From Gammaproteobacteria bacterium (GTDB lineage: Bacteria; Pseudomonadota; Gammaproteobacteria; Steroidobacterales; PWYM01), in assembly GCA_003567855.1 (NCBI GenBank), contig PWYM01000144.1:1-53368 (forward strand): a DNA stretch of 53,368 nt. Direction: 5' to 3'. The translations under genes and the position numbers were made by a program. A model generated the notes under the pieces. That model did not search any database. It worked only from the letters and a program-made list of their open reading frames with translations, and had not been told where the DNA came from. Below are positions 19,271 through 29,348 of the stretch, one piece after another (within the stretch, counting starts at the first letter, position 1; each line of letters starts with the position of its first letter).

Positions 19271-20248
19271 ATGCCCGGAGCGATACGCTTTCACGAGCCC
19301 GGTGGCCCCGAAGTGCTGCGGTGGGAGCACGTCGAGGTCGGTGAACCGGGTCCCGGCGAGGTGCGCGTGCGCCATACGGCGGCCGGTCTGAACTTCATCG
19401 ACACCTACCATCGCAGCGGGCTGTACCCGCTGCCGCTGCCGAGCGGTCTGGGCAGCGAGGCCGCGGGGCGTATCGAGGCCGTCGGCGTCGGCGTGACCGT
19501 ATTCGCCCCGGGCGACCGCGTCTGCTACGTGCACCGCCCGCCCGACAGCTACACGGAGGCGCGCAACCTGCCCGCCTCGAGCGTGCTGCACGTGCCCGAC
19601 GCGATCGACGACGAGACCGCGGCTGCGATGCTGCTCAAGGGGCTCACGGCGTGGTACCTGTTGCGCCGCAGTTATCCGGTACAGCGCGGTGACAGCGTCC
19701 TGCTCTACGCCGCGGCCGGCGGCGTGGGCCAGATCGCGGCCCAGTGGGCAAACCACCTCGGCGCGCGCGTGATCGGCGTGGTTTCCAGCGACGCGAAGGC
19801 CGAGCAGGCCCGCGCCGCCGGCTGCAGCGAAGTCCTCATGGCCGACGAACCGGTCGCCGAGCGCGTGCGGGCCCTCACCGACGGTGAGGGCGTGGCCGCG
19901 GTCTACGACTCGGTGGGTCGCGACACCTTCTTCGCGTCGCTCGATGCGCTGCGACGCCACGGCACGATGGTGAGCTTCGGCAACGCGTCGGGGCCGGTCG
20001 AGCCGTTCGCGCTGCTCGAGCTGGCCCGCCGGGGCTCGCTGTACGTCACCCGACCGGTGCTGTTCGACTTCATCGACACGCGCGCCGGGCTCGAGGCCGC
20101 CGCCGGCGAACTGTTCGACGTGGTCGGCAGCGGGATCGTTCGCGTCGGCGTGAACCAGCGCTACGCGCTGCGTGACGCGGCGCGTGCCCATGCGGACCTC
20201 GAGGCCAGGCGGACCACCGGATCCAGCGTGCTGCTTCCGGACGCGTAG
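19271..20248 (+). CDS. NADPH:quinone oxidoreductase (zinc-independent MDR family)
   Basis: GLNFIDTYHRSGLYPLPLPSGLGSEAAGRIEAVG, LLYAAAGGVGQIAAQWA. Confidence 0.93.
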   Translation: MPGAIRFHEPGGPEVLRWEHVEVGEPGPGEVRVRHTAAGLNFIDTYHRSGLYPLPLPSGLGSEAAGRIEAVGVGVTVFAPGDRVCYVHRPPDSYTEARNLPASSVLHVPDAIDDETAAAMLLKGLTAWYLLRRSYPVQRGDSVLLYAAAGGVGQIAAQWANHLGARVIGVVSSDAKAEQARAAGCSEVLMADEPVAERVRALTDGEGVAAVYDSVGRDTFFASLDALRRHGTMVSFGNASGPVEPFALLELARRGSLYVTRPVLFDFIDTRAGLEAAAGELFDVVGSGIVRVGVNQRYALRDAARAHADLEARRTTGSSVLLPDA

Positions 20249-20341
20249 CCGCGCCGGCCGCCGCACGTGGCGGGAATCTTTCGAGCCGGTAACGCTCTGA
20301 GACAGTATGACCTGTCGCGTCCACTGACGGGGGACTGCCCG

Positions 20342-20902
20342 ATGAACCGCCTGCATCTCGTGCTCTACACCCTGGTTGCCACGGCAGCCGTCGCGTCGGT
20401 TGCCGCCCACGCGCAGCCGACCGGCACGCGCATCAAGGAGAGCGGGTCCACCCAACCGCTGGCGGTGCTGCAGCTGGACATCGAGAGCCAGTTCGAAAGC
20501 ATCCGTCATGCGCTCGCGAGGGGCGATGTCGACGACGCCGAGCGCAAGGCCCGGACGCTGCTGATCATCGACCAGCAGCCGTCGACGCGCTACGCGGCAC
20601 TGAACGCGCTGTGCGCGGTCAGCAACCAGCGCCGCGACTGGTCGGAGGCCGTGGCCCGCTGCGGCCAGGCGATCGACATGCGCCCGCGGCACTGGATGGC
20701 ATGGAATACCCGCGGGACCGCATACCTGATGAGCGGCGACACCGAGGCCGCCGCGGCCGATTACCAGCGGGCGCTGGAACTGCTGCCCTCCGGGCATCGC
20801 ATGGGCGACGCCGTGCGCCACAACATCGAGCTCGCCGAGCGCGTGATGCGCGGTGAACTCACCATAGGCGGCGAGCCGGGCGCCGCCGGCGATCGCGGCT
20901 GA
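20342..20902 (+). CDS. TPR-repeat secreted protein
   Basis: Signal peptide from internal ATG 20342; TPR-like MAWNTRGTAYLMSGDTEAAAADYQRALEL. Confidence 0.8.
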   Translation: MNRLHLVLYTLVATAAVASVAAHAQPTGTRIKESGSTQPLAVLQLDIESQFESIRHALARGDVDDAERKARTLLIIDQQPSTRYAALNALCAVSNQRRDWSEAVARCGQAIDMRPRHWMAWNTRGTAYLMSGDTEAAAADYQRALELLPSGHRMGDAVRHNIELAERVMRGELTIGGEPGAAGDRG

Positions 20903-20943
20903 CCGGCGCCGGGCGTGCCCGGTGTTTGCGCCGGCAGGTTGCG

Positions 20944-22503
20944 TCAGTTCGGCGGGTAGACGTAGCTCGCGCCGAACCCGAGCGGCAGCCCGGTTGCCCA
21001 GTACAGCAGGAGGAACGCGGTCCACAGCACCGCGAACATCACCGAGTACGGCAGCATCATCGCGACCAGCGTGCCGATGCCCGAGTCGCGCACGTACCGG
21101 CGGCAGAAGACGACGATCAGCGGGAAGTAGGGCAGCAGTGGCGTGATGATGTTGGTCGCCGAGTCACCGACGCGGTAGGCGGCCTGGGTCAGGTCCGGCG
21201 AAATACCCAGCTGCATGAACATAGGCACCAGGATCGGCGCCAGCAGCGCCCACTTCGCCGACGCCGAGCCGACCAGCAGGTTGACGACGCCGGTGATCAC
21301 GACGAAGCCGATCAGCGTGAACTGCGGCGGCAGCGCAAGCGCGCGCAGCCAGTTCGCACCCTCGATCGCGATCAGCGCCCCGAGGTTCGACTGTCCGAAC
21401 GCGTAGATGAACTGCGACGCACAGAACGCGAGCACGATGTAGTAGGCCATGTCGCCCATCGACTTGGTCATGCCCTCGACGATGTCGCGATGCGAGTTCA
21501 CGGTGCCCGCCGCGTAGCCGTAGACCACGCCCGGCAGCAGGAACAGCAGGAAGATCAGCGGCACGATCGACTGCATCAGCGGCGCCGAGAACGCGGTCAG
21601 CGTGCCGTCTTCGCCGCGCCAGGAAGACCCCGCCGGCAGCGCGGTGATCACGACGAATACCAGTCCCGCAAGCATTGCGGCGCCTGCGAAGGTCAGCCCG
21701 CGCCGCTCGCGCGCGGTGAGCGGCTCCATCGTCGGCATGTCGGTCATGTCCCCGTCGACGGCAGTGCGCCGCAGGCGCGGCTCGACGAACAGGTCGGTCA
21801 GGGCCCAGGCGCCGAGGATCAGCGGCAGCGCCGACGCCGTCGTGAAGAAGTAGTTGTTCAGCGTGTTGAGCTGCAGCGCCGGGTCGAGGATCTGTCCGGC
21901 GGCCTGCGAGATGCCCTGCAGCAGCGGGTCGAGCGCCGAGGGGACGAAGTTCGCCGAGAACCCGCCCGAGACGCCGGCAAATGCCGCCGCGATGCCTGCC
22001 AGCGGGTGCCGGCCGGCGGCGTAGAAGATCACCGCACCCAGCGGCACCACGAGCACGTAGCCGGCGTCTACCGCGATGTTGGAGACGATGCCGACGGTAA
22101 TGACCATCGGCGTGAGCAGCCAGCGCGCGGTGAACGACAGCATCGCCCGCAGCGCGGCGTTGATGAAGCCGGTGTGTTCGGCGACGCCGATGCCGAGCAT
22201 TGCGAGCAGGACCACGCCGAGCGGATGGAAGCCCACGAAGGTGCTTACCATGTCGGCCATGAAGCGGGTCATTGCCTCGCCCGACAGCAGGTTGTTGACG
22301 ACAAGCGGATCGCCGCTGCGCGGGTCTATGGCGGTGAACGAGACCGGCGCGAGCAGCGCCGAGATGACCCACGTCAGCAGCATCATCAGCACGAACAGCA
22401 CTGCCGGGTCGGGCAGCTTGTTGCCGGCCCACTCGATGCCGTCGAGGGCACGCGTGAGCCAGCTTCTCGGCGCGGGGGCCGCTTCGGGTCCGGTGTCGCT
22501 CAT
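20944..22503 (-). CDS. AbgT family transporter, second copy in window
   Basis: Start MSDTGPEAAPAPRSWLTRALDGIEWAGNKLPDPAVLFVLMML at 22503; YRVGDSATNIITPLLPYFPLIVVFCRRYV. Confidence 0.93.
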   Translation of the reverse strand: MSDTGPEAAPAPRSWLTRALDGIEWAGNKLPDPAVLFVLMMLLTWVISALLAPVSFTAIDPRSGDPLVVNNLLSGEAMTRFMADMVSTFVGFHPLGVVLLAMLGIGVAEHTGFINAALRAMLSFTARWLLTPMVITVGIVSNIAVDAGYVLVVPLGAVIFYAAGRHPLAGIAAAFAGVSGGFSANFVPSALDPLLQGISQAAGQILDPALQLNTLNNYFFTTASALPLILGAWALTDLFVEPRLRRTAVDGDMTDMPTMEPLTARERRGLTFAGAAMLAGLVFVVITALPAGSSWRGEDGTLTAFSAPLMQSIVPLIFLLFLLPGVVYGYAAGTVNSHRDIVEGMTKSMGDMAYYIVLAFCASQFIYAFGQSNLGALIAIEGANWLRALALPPQFTLIGFVVITGVVNLLVGSASAKWALLAPILVPMFMQLGISPDLTQAAYRVGDSATNIITPLLPYFPLIVVFCRRYVRDSGIGTLVAMMLPYSVMFAVLWTAFLLLYWATGLPLGFGASYVYPPN

Positions 22504-22835
22504 CGGGAGAGTTCCGTCGTTGGTGTACGCTGCCGTGGGTGGGCGATGCGCGTCGCCCGTGGCAAGCCTAGCCGGTTTGGGCGCGATGTGCAGCGTGCGC
22601 GCGTGGCCGCCGAGGCGGTGGCCGGCTCGCGGGCGCCGCATCTGCGCACCGTGTCTTTTCCCGCGCCATGCAAACGCGCTAGCATTCACGCGTCGAATAA
22701 CAAAAGCGCAAGCATGCGCTCCTGGCCTCACGGGCCGCAGGGGGAACAGATGTTCCGGACTCTGAATTCCACGGGCCGTGTCGGGTTCGTGGGCGCATGC
22801 CTCGGCTGCGTGGTGTCCGCGTATGGGCGCGCGCG

Positions 22836-23558
22836 ATGAGCGCACGGCTGCTGGTCGTCGAAGACCAGGTCGACGTGCGCCATGCCGTCTGCAACTACCT
22901 GCGCCTGCGCGGCTACTCGGTGACCGAGGCGTCTACGGGCGGCGCCTTCGTCGCCGCACTGCGCGATGACGCGTTCGAGCTCGTACTGCTCGATCTGAAC
23001 CTGCCCGACGCCGACGGCCTGCAGCTGCTGCGCGAGGCGCGCACCGAGTCGAATGCGCCGATATTCGTCGTCTCCGGTCGCTGCACCGAGGCCGACCGCA
23101 TCCGCGCGCTCGAATACGGCGCCGACGACTTCGTCGTCAAGCCGTTCAGCATCCGCGAGCTGGAGCTCAGGATCCGCAACTTTCTGCTGCGCCAGACGCT
23201 GCGCACGCGCCAGGAAGACGATGCAGAGGTGTGGACCTTCGCTGACTGGCGCGTGGATCTGCCGCGCCGCGTCGTCGTTTCGCTCACCGGCGAGCCGGTC
23301 GCGCTGACCCGGGGCGAGTTCGAACTGCTCTGCTGCCTGGTGCGTGCCGAGGGCGCCGTCGTGAGCCGGCGCGCCATCCTCGAGGCCCTGCACGACACCG
23401 GCGTGCTCATGGGGGACGAATCGCTGACCACGCTCGTCTACAGGCTGCGCCGAAAGCTCGGTCGTGACGACGCCGGGGGTGCGCTGATCGAGACCGCGCC
23501 CGCGGTCGGGTTCCGGATCGCGGTCCCGGTATACAGGGGTGCGATCACCGGCGACTGA
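22836..23558 (+). CDS. OmpR-family response regulator
   Basis: LLVVEDQVDVRHAV, LVLLDLNLPDADG, DDFVVKPFSIREL; C-terminal winged helix (LTRGEFELLCCLVRAEGAVVSRRAIL...TLVYRLRRKLG). Confidence 0.93.
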   Translation: MSARLLVVEDQVDVRHAVCNYLRLRGYSVTEASTGGAFVAALRDDAFELVLLDLNLPDADGLQLLREARTESNAPIFVVSGRCTEADRIRALEYGADDFVVKPFSIRELELRIRNFLLRQTLRTRQEDDAEVWTFADWRVDLPRRVVVSLTGEPVALTRGEFELLCCLVRAEGAVVSRRAILEALHDTGVLMGDESLTTLVYRLRRKLGRDDAGGALIETAPAVGFRIAVPVYRGAITGD

Positions 23559-23697
23559 GCGCCGCTCCCGGAACCCGTTCGCATTCCGCTGTGTCGCCGC
23601 GGCCCGTTCAGGTCCTGTCGAGTTCACGTTCAGGACAGGTCCAGCTCGTCATGCCTATGGTCCGGGGGTCGTGGCCGAGCCGCATACGGGAGATGTC

Positions 23698-24918
23698 GTG
23701 GGTACCGTCCTTCTGCTCGATGACGACGCACTCGTCGCACGCACCGTCCAGGCGATCGTTGCGTCCTCCGGGTTCCGACTGGTGGCCTGCACGACGGCAG
23801 ACGCGTTCTTCGACCTCCTCGACAGCGGTCCCGACTACGTCATGGTCGACCTGGTGATGCCGGACACGGACGGCGTGGAGGTGATCCGCAGGCTCGCCGA
23901 GCGCCCCGCGCCGCCGCCGGTGATCCTCTATTCGGGCTCGGCGCCGGATGTGCTCGAAGCCGCGCGGCGCATCGCGTGCGAGCGGCGACTCGAGGTGCTC
24001 GGTGCACTGCGCAAGCCCTTTGTGCCTGCGGCGCTGCGTGATCTCCTCACTGGCCGCGATGCTGCGCCGAGCACCGAGGACAGATCGCAGGCCGCGGCGC
24101 GGGCGGCGGATCTCGGCACGACCGCGTTCGCGCTGATGCCACGCCGTGATGCAGCCGGTCGGCTGCGGGGCCTCGAGCTGGCGCCGGCGGGTCGGGCGGG
24201 CTCGGCCGACATCCCGTCTACTGCGCGTGACGCGCACACCGACATCCGGCGTCGGGCCGTACGCGAGGCGATCGCATGGCTCGGCAGCGTGGATGCCCGC
24301 AGCGACACCACGCTGTCGCTCGACCTGGGTGAATCCGATCTGCTCGACGTCGGCGTCGTCGACGCGCTGTGCGCGCATTGCGCCGAGAGCGGCGTGGAAA
24401 CCGCGCGCATCGTCGTCGAACTCCCTGAGAGCCAGAGCGTGACGACCGCGGCCAGCGCCCTCGACGTGCTGACGCGGCTCAGCCTGGCCGGCTTCCAGCT
24501 CGCGCTCGATCACTTCGGCACCGGCCATTCCTCGATCACGCACCTGGCCCGGCTGCCGCTTTCGGAACTCAAGCTCGACCACAGTTTCGTCGCCGCCGCG
24601 CTCGAGTCGCGCTCGGCGCTTGCGATCGTGCGCACCAGCATAGGTCTGGCCCGCAATCTCGGACTGCGCTCGGCTGCCGTCGGCGTCGACGACGGTGAAA
24701 TACTGCAGCTGCTGGTCAGCCTGGGGTGCGACCTGATGCAGGGCGCCGCGGTCGGCGGCGTGCTCCACCCCGCGCAGGCGCACCGCCTGGTCGCCGCGTG
24801 CGCCAGCGCGGAGGCGCGACGGACCGACCCGATGGGCTGCGCCGAACATGCGCGCGACGGGGCCGACGCCGCGCGCGGCACCCGTGCCCCCGCCGGCGCC
24901 GCGGGGTCCGCAGAATAA
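23698..24918 (+). CDS. REC-EAL protein with degenerate EAL domain
   Basis: GTG start at 23698 inferred from an upstream GGGAG (longer in-frame ORF begins at 23539); REC VLLLDDDALVART/VMVDLVMPDTDG/LRKPF; EAL remnants ELPES, DHFGTGHSSITHL, KLDHSFV, DLMQG. Confidence 0.85.
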   Translation: MGTVLLLDDDALVARTVQAIVASSGFRLVACTTADAFFDLLDSGPDYVMVDLVMPDTDGVEVIRRLAERPAPPPVILYSGSAPDVLEAARRIACERRLEVLGALRKPFVPAALRDLLTGRDAAPSTEDRSQAAARAADLGTTAFALMPRRDAAGRLRGLELAPAGRAGSADIPSTARDAHTDIRRRAVREAIAWLGSVDARSDTTLSLDLGESDLLDVGVVDALCAHCAESGVETARIVVELPESQSVTTAASALDVLTRLSLAGFQLALDHFGTGHSSITHLARLPLSELKLDHSFVAAALESRSALAIVRTSIGLARNLGLRSAAVGVDDGEILQLLVSLGCDLMQGAAVGGVLHPAQAHRLVAACASAEARRTDPMGCAEHARDGADAARGTRAPAGAAGSAE

Positions 24919-24958
24919 AAAAAGGGGAAACCCGGGCCAATGGCCGATGGGTTTCCCC
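24914..24958 (-). terminator. Rho-independent terminator for the minus-strand KamA-family gene
   Basis: Stem GGGGAAACCC (24924-24933)/GGGTTTCCCC (24949-24958); read on the minus strand it is followed by TTTTTTTA. Confidence 0.85.
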
Positions 24959-25008
24959 GGACTACCCCGGCGAAGAAACGGGGCTGCTTCGAAGTCTGCT
25001 GTAGGGCG

Positions 25009-26349
25009 TCAGCGCAGCGGCATCTCGTCCTCGAAGAAGAATTTCGGTTCACCGAAAGCCGGCTGCAACTGGTTGAGCCAGGTCGCCGTTTCGTCGTAGC
25101 GGGCGAAGAAGGGGCGTTGCACCCAGTCGGCGTTGCGGCCCTGGATGAAGCGCAGCACGAACACCTTCTCGCCGCCGATTTCGGTGACGCCCTGCACCTC
25201 GACCTTGCCGGGGTTGGCGCTCATCGACGGCCCGCGCGCGGTGCGCCCGAGGCCCGAGACCTGTTTGATCGCCCCGCGGTAGATTTCCCAGGCGCGCGCC
25301 AGCGGTACCTCGAAATAGCGCCGGGCACCGGTGTCTCGCTCGACGAACATGTAGTAGGGCACGATGCCGAGGCGCACCTGTGTCTCCCACAGCCGTGCCC
25401 AGGTGTCGGCGTCGTCGTTGATGTGGCGCAGCAGCGGCCCCTGCGCCCGCACGACTGCACCGGTGGCGCGCACGCGGCGGATCGCTTCGCGCGCGATCGG
25501 CGTTTCGAGCTCGCGCCAGTGGTTGTAGTGCGCCATCAGCGCGACGTGCTTGCCGGCACGTACCAGGCGTTCGAGCAGGCGCAGCAGGTCGTCGGCATCG
25601 GCATCGCTGACGAACCGATAGGGCCAGAAGGTCAGGGCCTTGGTGCCGATGCGGATGGTCTGGATGTGGTCGTAGGCCGGCTGGGTCAGCGCGTCGAGAT
25701 AGCCCTCGAGGTGGTGTGTCTTCATCACCATCGGGTCGCCGCCGGTGACGAGCAGGTCCGAGAGCTCCGGGTGCGCGGCGAGGTAGCGGTGCAGCTTGTC
25801 GGCTTCACCCAGCGCAAAGCGCAGCTCCTTGTCGCCCACGAACTGCGCCCATCGGAAACAGAACGTGCAGTAGCTGTGGCAGACCTGGCCCTGGCTGGGG
25901 AAGAACAGCACCGTTTCGCGGTACTTGTGCTGCAGACCGTCGACCGTCTCGTCATCGAGCCGGGGCACGTTGAGTTCCATCTGCCCCGCCGGATGCGGGT
26001 TGAGGTCGCCGCGCAGCTCGGTGGCGAGCGCGCGCACCTCGGCGCGTGACGGGTCGCCGCGCAGCAGATCGGCCATGCGCGAAAACGATTCGGGCGCGAG
26101 CATGTCGCGCTGCGGAAAGACCAGCTGGAAAATCGGATCGTCGGGCACGCGGTCCCAGTCGATCAGGTCTTCGATCACGTATTCGTTGACCCGGAAGGGC
26201 AGCACGTTGGCGACCACCTGCATCTCGAAGCGCTGCTCCGCCGGGAGTCCGGCCAGTGCCGGGATCTGGTCGAGCTGGTGGTGCGTGTAGACCTTGAACT
26301 TGCGCGGTTCCACCGCGTGCAGTCGGCGTGCATCGCGTGCGTATTCCAT
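25009..26349 (-). CDS. KamA/lysine 2,3-aminomutase family radical SAM protein
   Basis: CHSYCTFCFRW radical SAM motif, LLVTGGDPMVMKTHHLEGYL, RIGTKALTFWPYRF, IVPYYMFVERDTGA. Confidence 0.9.
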   Translation of the reverse strand: MEYARDARRLHAVEPRKFKVYTHHQLDQIPALAGLPAEQRFEMQVVANVLPFRVNEYVIEDLIDWDRVPDDPIFQLVFPQRDMLAPESFSRMADLLRGDPSRAEVRALATELRGDLNPHPAGQMELNVPRLDDETVDGLQHKYRETVLFFPSQGQVCHSYCTFCFRWAQFVGDKELRFALGEADKLHRYLAAHPELSDLLVTGGDPMVMKTHHLEGYLDALTQPAYDHIQTIRIGTKALTFWPYRFVSDADADDLLRLLERLVRAGKHVALMAHYNHWRELETPIAREAIRRVRATGAVVRAQGPLLRHINDDADTWARLWETQVRLGIVPYYMFVERDTGARRYFEVPLARAWEIYRGAIKQVSGLGRTARGPSMSANPGKVEVQGVTEIGGEKVFVLRFIQGRNADWVQRPFFARYDETATWLNQLQPAFGEPKFFFEDEMPLR

Positions 26350-26858
26350 CGCTGCTTCCTCCTTGGCGTGTCGCGGCTCGGGCGACGGCGAAAGCCGTCC
26401 CGCAGGCGCCGTCAGTGACGATGGCGCTTAGGCGGCCTGTGCCGCGGCCTGCTCGTAATCCAGTGATGCCCCGCCGGGGCCCGGTCAGCCGGACATTGCG
26501 CCCGGCCAGTGGCGTCTCGCTTGCCCGGCTGGTCGGTGTGCGCTTGCCGTCACCTGGGGTGCCGACCGTGACCGATGGGGCGCGATCCAGACGGTTGCAA
26601 GCATAGCGACTGCGCTGCCATCTGGCCACAGCAAGCGCGAAAATATCTCAATCGGGCATAAAAAAACGCGAAAATGCTGCTAACTGTTCGTATCGTCCAT
26701 GTGCTCGCTGCTTCGAATGCCGGCAGTGAAGATGCAGGCCGCAGCGGAGTTTCTTCCGGAAGCGCCCGAATAGTGCGCTCGGCGCGCTGCGGGGGGTGGT
26801 CTACCGTGTGTCACGCGGCCCGGCGTGCGGGCCGGGCAAGGATGCCGGGAGGTCACAC

Positions 26859-27323
26859 ATGCACCGACGTCGTTTTCGCCTCGAGGTCGAGGCGCCGCTC
26901 GAACACGTGCACACCGCCCTCGCCGCCGTGCACTGGCCCCGGCTGGAGTCCGATGCACGCCTGCGGCCGGGGCTCCGGTTCACCCGCCGTGAGGGTCGTG
27001 TCGAATACCGCGGGCGCATCATCGACTGTCAGTCGCCGCTCAGGCTCACGCTGCGGGAGTTGCTTCTGGCGCCTTGGCCGGTGCTGCGAATGTATGCGCG
27101 CTACAGCCTCGAACCCACGCGTACCGGCACCCTGGTGCTCGTCGAGTGGCGCCTGACATTGTTCGCGCCCGGTCGCGTCGCGCCCTGGCTGTGGGTGGCG
27201 CGTGCCACCGAGGAGGCGCATTACCGCCTGCGTCGCGCGCGCGTACACGCCGAGTTCGCGGCCGAGCGGGCATTGCGCGGCCAGGGGGCGGCGCCTCGCG
27301 CGGCCGGGGGCGTGGCGCGTTAA
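26859..27323 (+). CDS. SRPBCC/polyketide cyclase-like small protein
   Basis: 154 aa from ATG 26859; FRLEVEAPLEHVHTALAAV...VLVEWRLTLFAPGRVAPWLW resembles SRPBCC by eye. Confidence 0.5.
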   Translation: MHRRRFRLEVEAPLEHVHTALAAVHWPRLESDARLRPGLRFTRREGRVEYRGRIIDCQSPLRLTLRELLLAPWPVLRMYARYSLEPTRTGTLVLVEWRLTLFAPGRVAPWLWVARATEEAHYRLRRARVHAEFAAERALRGQGAAPRAAGGVAR

Positions 27324-27424
27324 GTGCCGGGTCCCGGCGCCGCCGGTGTGCAGACGGGACTACCGGGCACCGGGCTTTTCTGGCAGCTTGAGCGCTTCGT
27401 CGCCGCCGGAGCCCAGCGCGCCTG

Positions 27425-29287
27425 ATGCCCGCCCTGCCTGATCCACACGCGCTGGCCGCGCTGCTGCTCGCTGTCGGCGCGCTGGTGCTGTTCTCGCGCG
27501 ACCGCATCCCGCTGGAGGCCACGGGCCTGGGCGTGCTGCTCGTGCTGCTGCTGATGTTCCAGCTGTTCCCGTACGAGGTGCGCGGCCAGGCCCTCGCGCC
27601 CACGGTTTTCCTCGCGGGCTTCGGTAACTCCGCCCTGATCACGATCATCTCGCTGCTGATCTGTGCCAAGGGGCTCGAGTGCACGGGGGCCCTGCAGCCG
27701 GTCGCCCAGACACTGGCGCGTAACTGGAAGACGCATCCACGGCTCGTATTCCTCGCCACGCTGGTGCTCGCGGCCGTGCTGAGCATGTTCCTGAACAACA
27801 CGCCGCTGGTGGCGATGCTGCTGCCCATCCTGGTGACGGTCTGCCTGCGCACCGGTGTGCCGTCTTCGGGTGTGCTGATGCCAGTCGGGTACGCGACGAT
27901 CATCGGCGGCATGTGTACGACGATCGGCACTTCGACCAACCTGCTGGTCGTCGGGCTCGCGTCGGATTTCGGCGTCGCCGACTTCGGAATGTTCGACTTC
28001 TTCGTGCCGGCGGTGCTTGCCGCCAGCGTGGGCATCGTGTTTTTGTGGCTGGTCGCGCCGAGGCTCGTGCCCAACCGCCGGCCGCCGATGCCGGACAATT
28101 CGCCGCGCGCGTTCCGCGGGGTGCTGCGCGTGGAGGAAGACAGCTACCCGGCAGGCCGCTCGCTGATGGAGGTGCTCGCGCGCACCGACAACCGGATGCG
28201 CGTGGACCGCATCGAGCGCGGCGAGGGCGGGCCACGTCTTGCGCGGCTGCCCAACGTGCACATTCAGCCGGGAGATCGCCTCTACGTCGTCGACACGCCC
28301 GAAAATCTCAAGGAGTTCGAGAAGCTGTTGCAGGCGCCGCTCTACGGCGGTGTGGACTTTTCTCGCCAGGTGGCCGAAGGCGCCGAACTCGATGCCGGCG
28401 GGGAACGTCTCGCCGAAGTTGTGGTGCGACCGGGCTCGCCACTGGACGGCCAGCGGCTCGACCGCGCCGAGTTCCTCAACCGCTACCGGTTGCAGCCGCT
28501 GGCGGTACATCGCCCGCGCGCGGCCGAAGGGCAGGAGGAAGGCGAAGATCCGGCGCGCATGGATCCCGCCCGGCTGCTGCGCGGCGGCGACGTGGTGCTG
28601 GTGCAGGGCAACCGCCGCCACATCCGCGCGTTGCAGGCCAGCGGCAAGCTGCTGGTGCTCGACGGCCAGATGGACCTGCCGCGCACCGAGAAGGCCACCC
28701 TGTCGCTGATGATCGTCGGTGCGGTGGTCGTTTTCGCGGCCTTCGGGCTGGTGCCCATCGCGGTCGGTGCGGTCGCCGGCGTGGCGGCGATGCTGGTCAC
28801 GCGGTGCCTGGACTGGGCGCAGCTGCGCGAAGCCCTGGACCGCAAGCTCATCATGGTGATCGTCGCGGCACTGGGGCTTGGCCAGGCGCTGTTCGTCACC
28901 GGTGCCACCGACTGGCTCGCGTCGTGGTTCGTGTTCACGGTGGGTGACCTGCCGGTGCCGCTGGTGCTCGCCGGGCTGATGCTCGCGTGGGCGCTGCTCA
29001 CCGAGCTCGTCACCAACAACGCCGCGGCGGTGATCGGTACGCCCATTGCCATCGCGATTGCCCAGCAGCTTGGCGTGGATCCCGTGCCTTTCGTGCTCGC
29101 GGTGCTTTTCGCCGCGAACATGAGCTATCTCACGCCCATGGGTTACCAGACGAACCTGCTCGTGCTGTCGGCCGGCGGCTACCGCTTTACCGACTTTTTC
29201 CGCATCGGCATTCCGCTGCAGCTGCTGATGTGGCTGTCGCTGTCGCTGCTGCTGCCGCTCCTGTACGACCTCACGCCGATCGGTTGA
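27425..29287 (+). CDS. SLC13/DASS family permease with TrkA-C (RCK_C) domains
   Basis: LFSRDRIPLEATGLGVLLVLL, MFLNNTPLVAMLLPIL, IIGGMCTTIGTSTNLLVVGL, LTELVTNNAAAVIGTPIAIAIA; cytosolic insert with RCK_C-like repeats. Confidence 0.93.
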   Translation: MPALPDPHALAALLLAVGALVLFSRDRIPLEATGLGVLLVLLLMFQLFPYEVRGQALAPTVFLAGFGNSALITIISLLICAKGLECTGALQPVAQTLARNWKTHPRLVFLATLVLAAVLSMFLNNTPLVAMLLPILVTVCLRTGVPSSGVLMPVGYATIIGGMCTTIGTSTNLLVVGLASDFGVADFGMFDFFVPAVLAASVGIVFLWLVAPRLVPNRRPPMPDNSPRAFRGVLRVEEDSYPAGRSLMEVLARTDNRMRVDRIERGEGGPRLARLPNVHIQPGDRLYVVDTPENLKEFEKLLQAPLYGGVDFSRQVAEGAELDAGGERLAEVVVRPGSPLDGQRLDRAEFLNRYRLQPLAVHRPRAAEGQEEGEDPARMDPARLLRGGDVVLVQGNRRHIRALQASGKLLVLDGQMDLPRTEKATLSLMIVGAVVVFAAFGLVPIAVGAVAGVAAMLVTRCLDWAQLREALDRKLIMVIVAALGLGQALFVTGATDWLASWFVFTVGDLPVPLVLAGLMLAWALLTELVTNNAAAVIGTPIAIAIAQQLGVDPVPFVLAVLFAANMSYLTPMGYQTNLLVLSAGGYRFTDFFRIGIPLQLLMWLSLSLLLPLLYDLTPIG

Positions 29288-29348
29288 CCGGTGGCCCGCA
29301 CGTGTTCCAATTGCCGTTGCGGCGTAACCCCCCGGAGTCCCTGACCCG

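Noticed and set aside
19235-21025. 596-aa minus-strand ORF
   Set aside because: Antisense to the quinone oxidoreductase and TPR genes, no domain support.
22705-22725. AGCGC...GCGCT inverted repeat before the OmpR-type gene
   Set aside because: Only 5-bp arms in GC-rich DNA; likely to occur by chance.
20926-22839. 637-aa plus-strand ORF
   Set aside because: Antisense to the second AbgT gene; low-complexity HRDQR composition.
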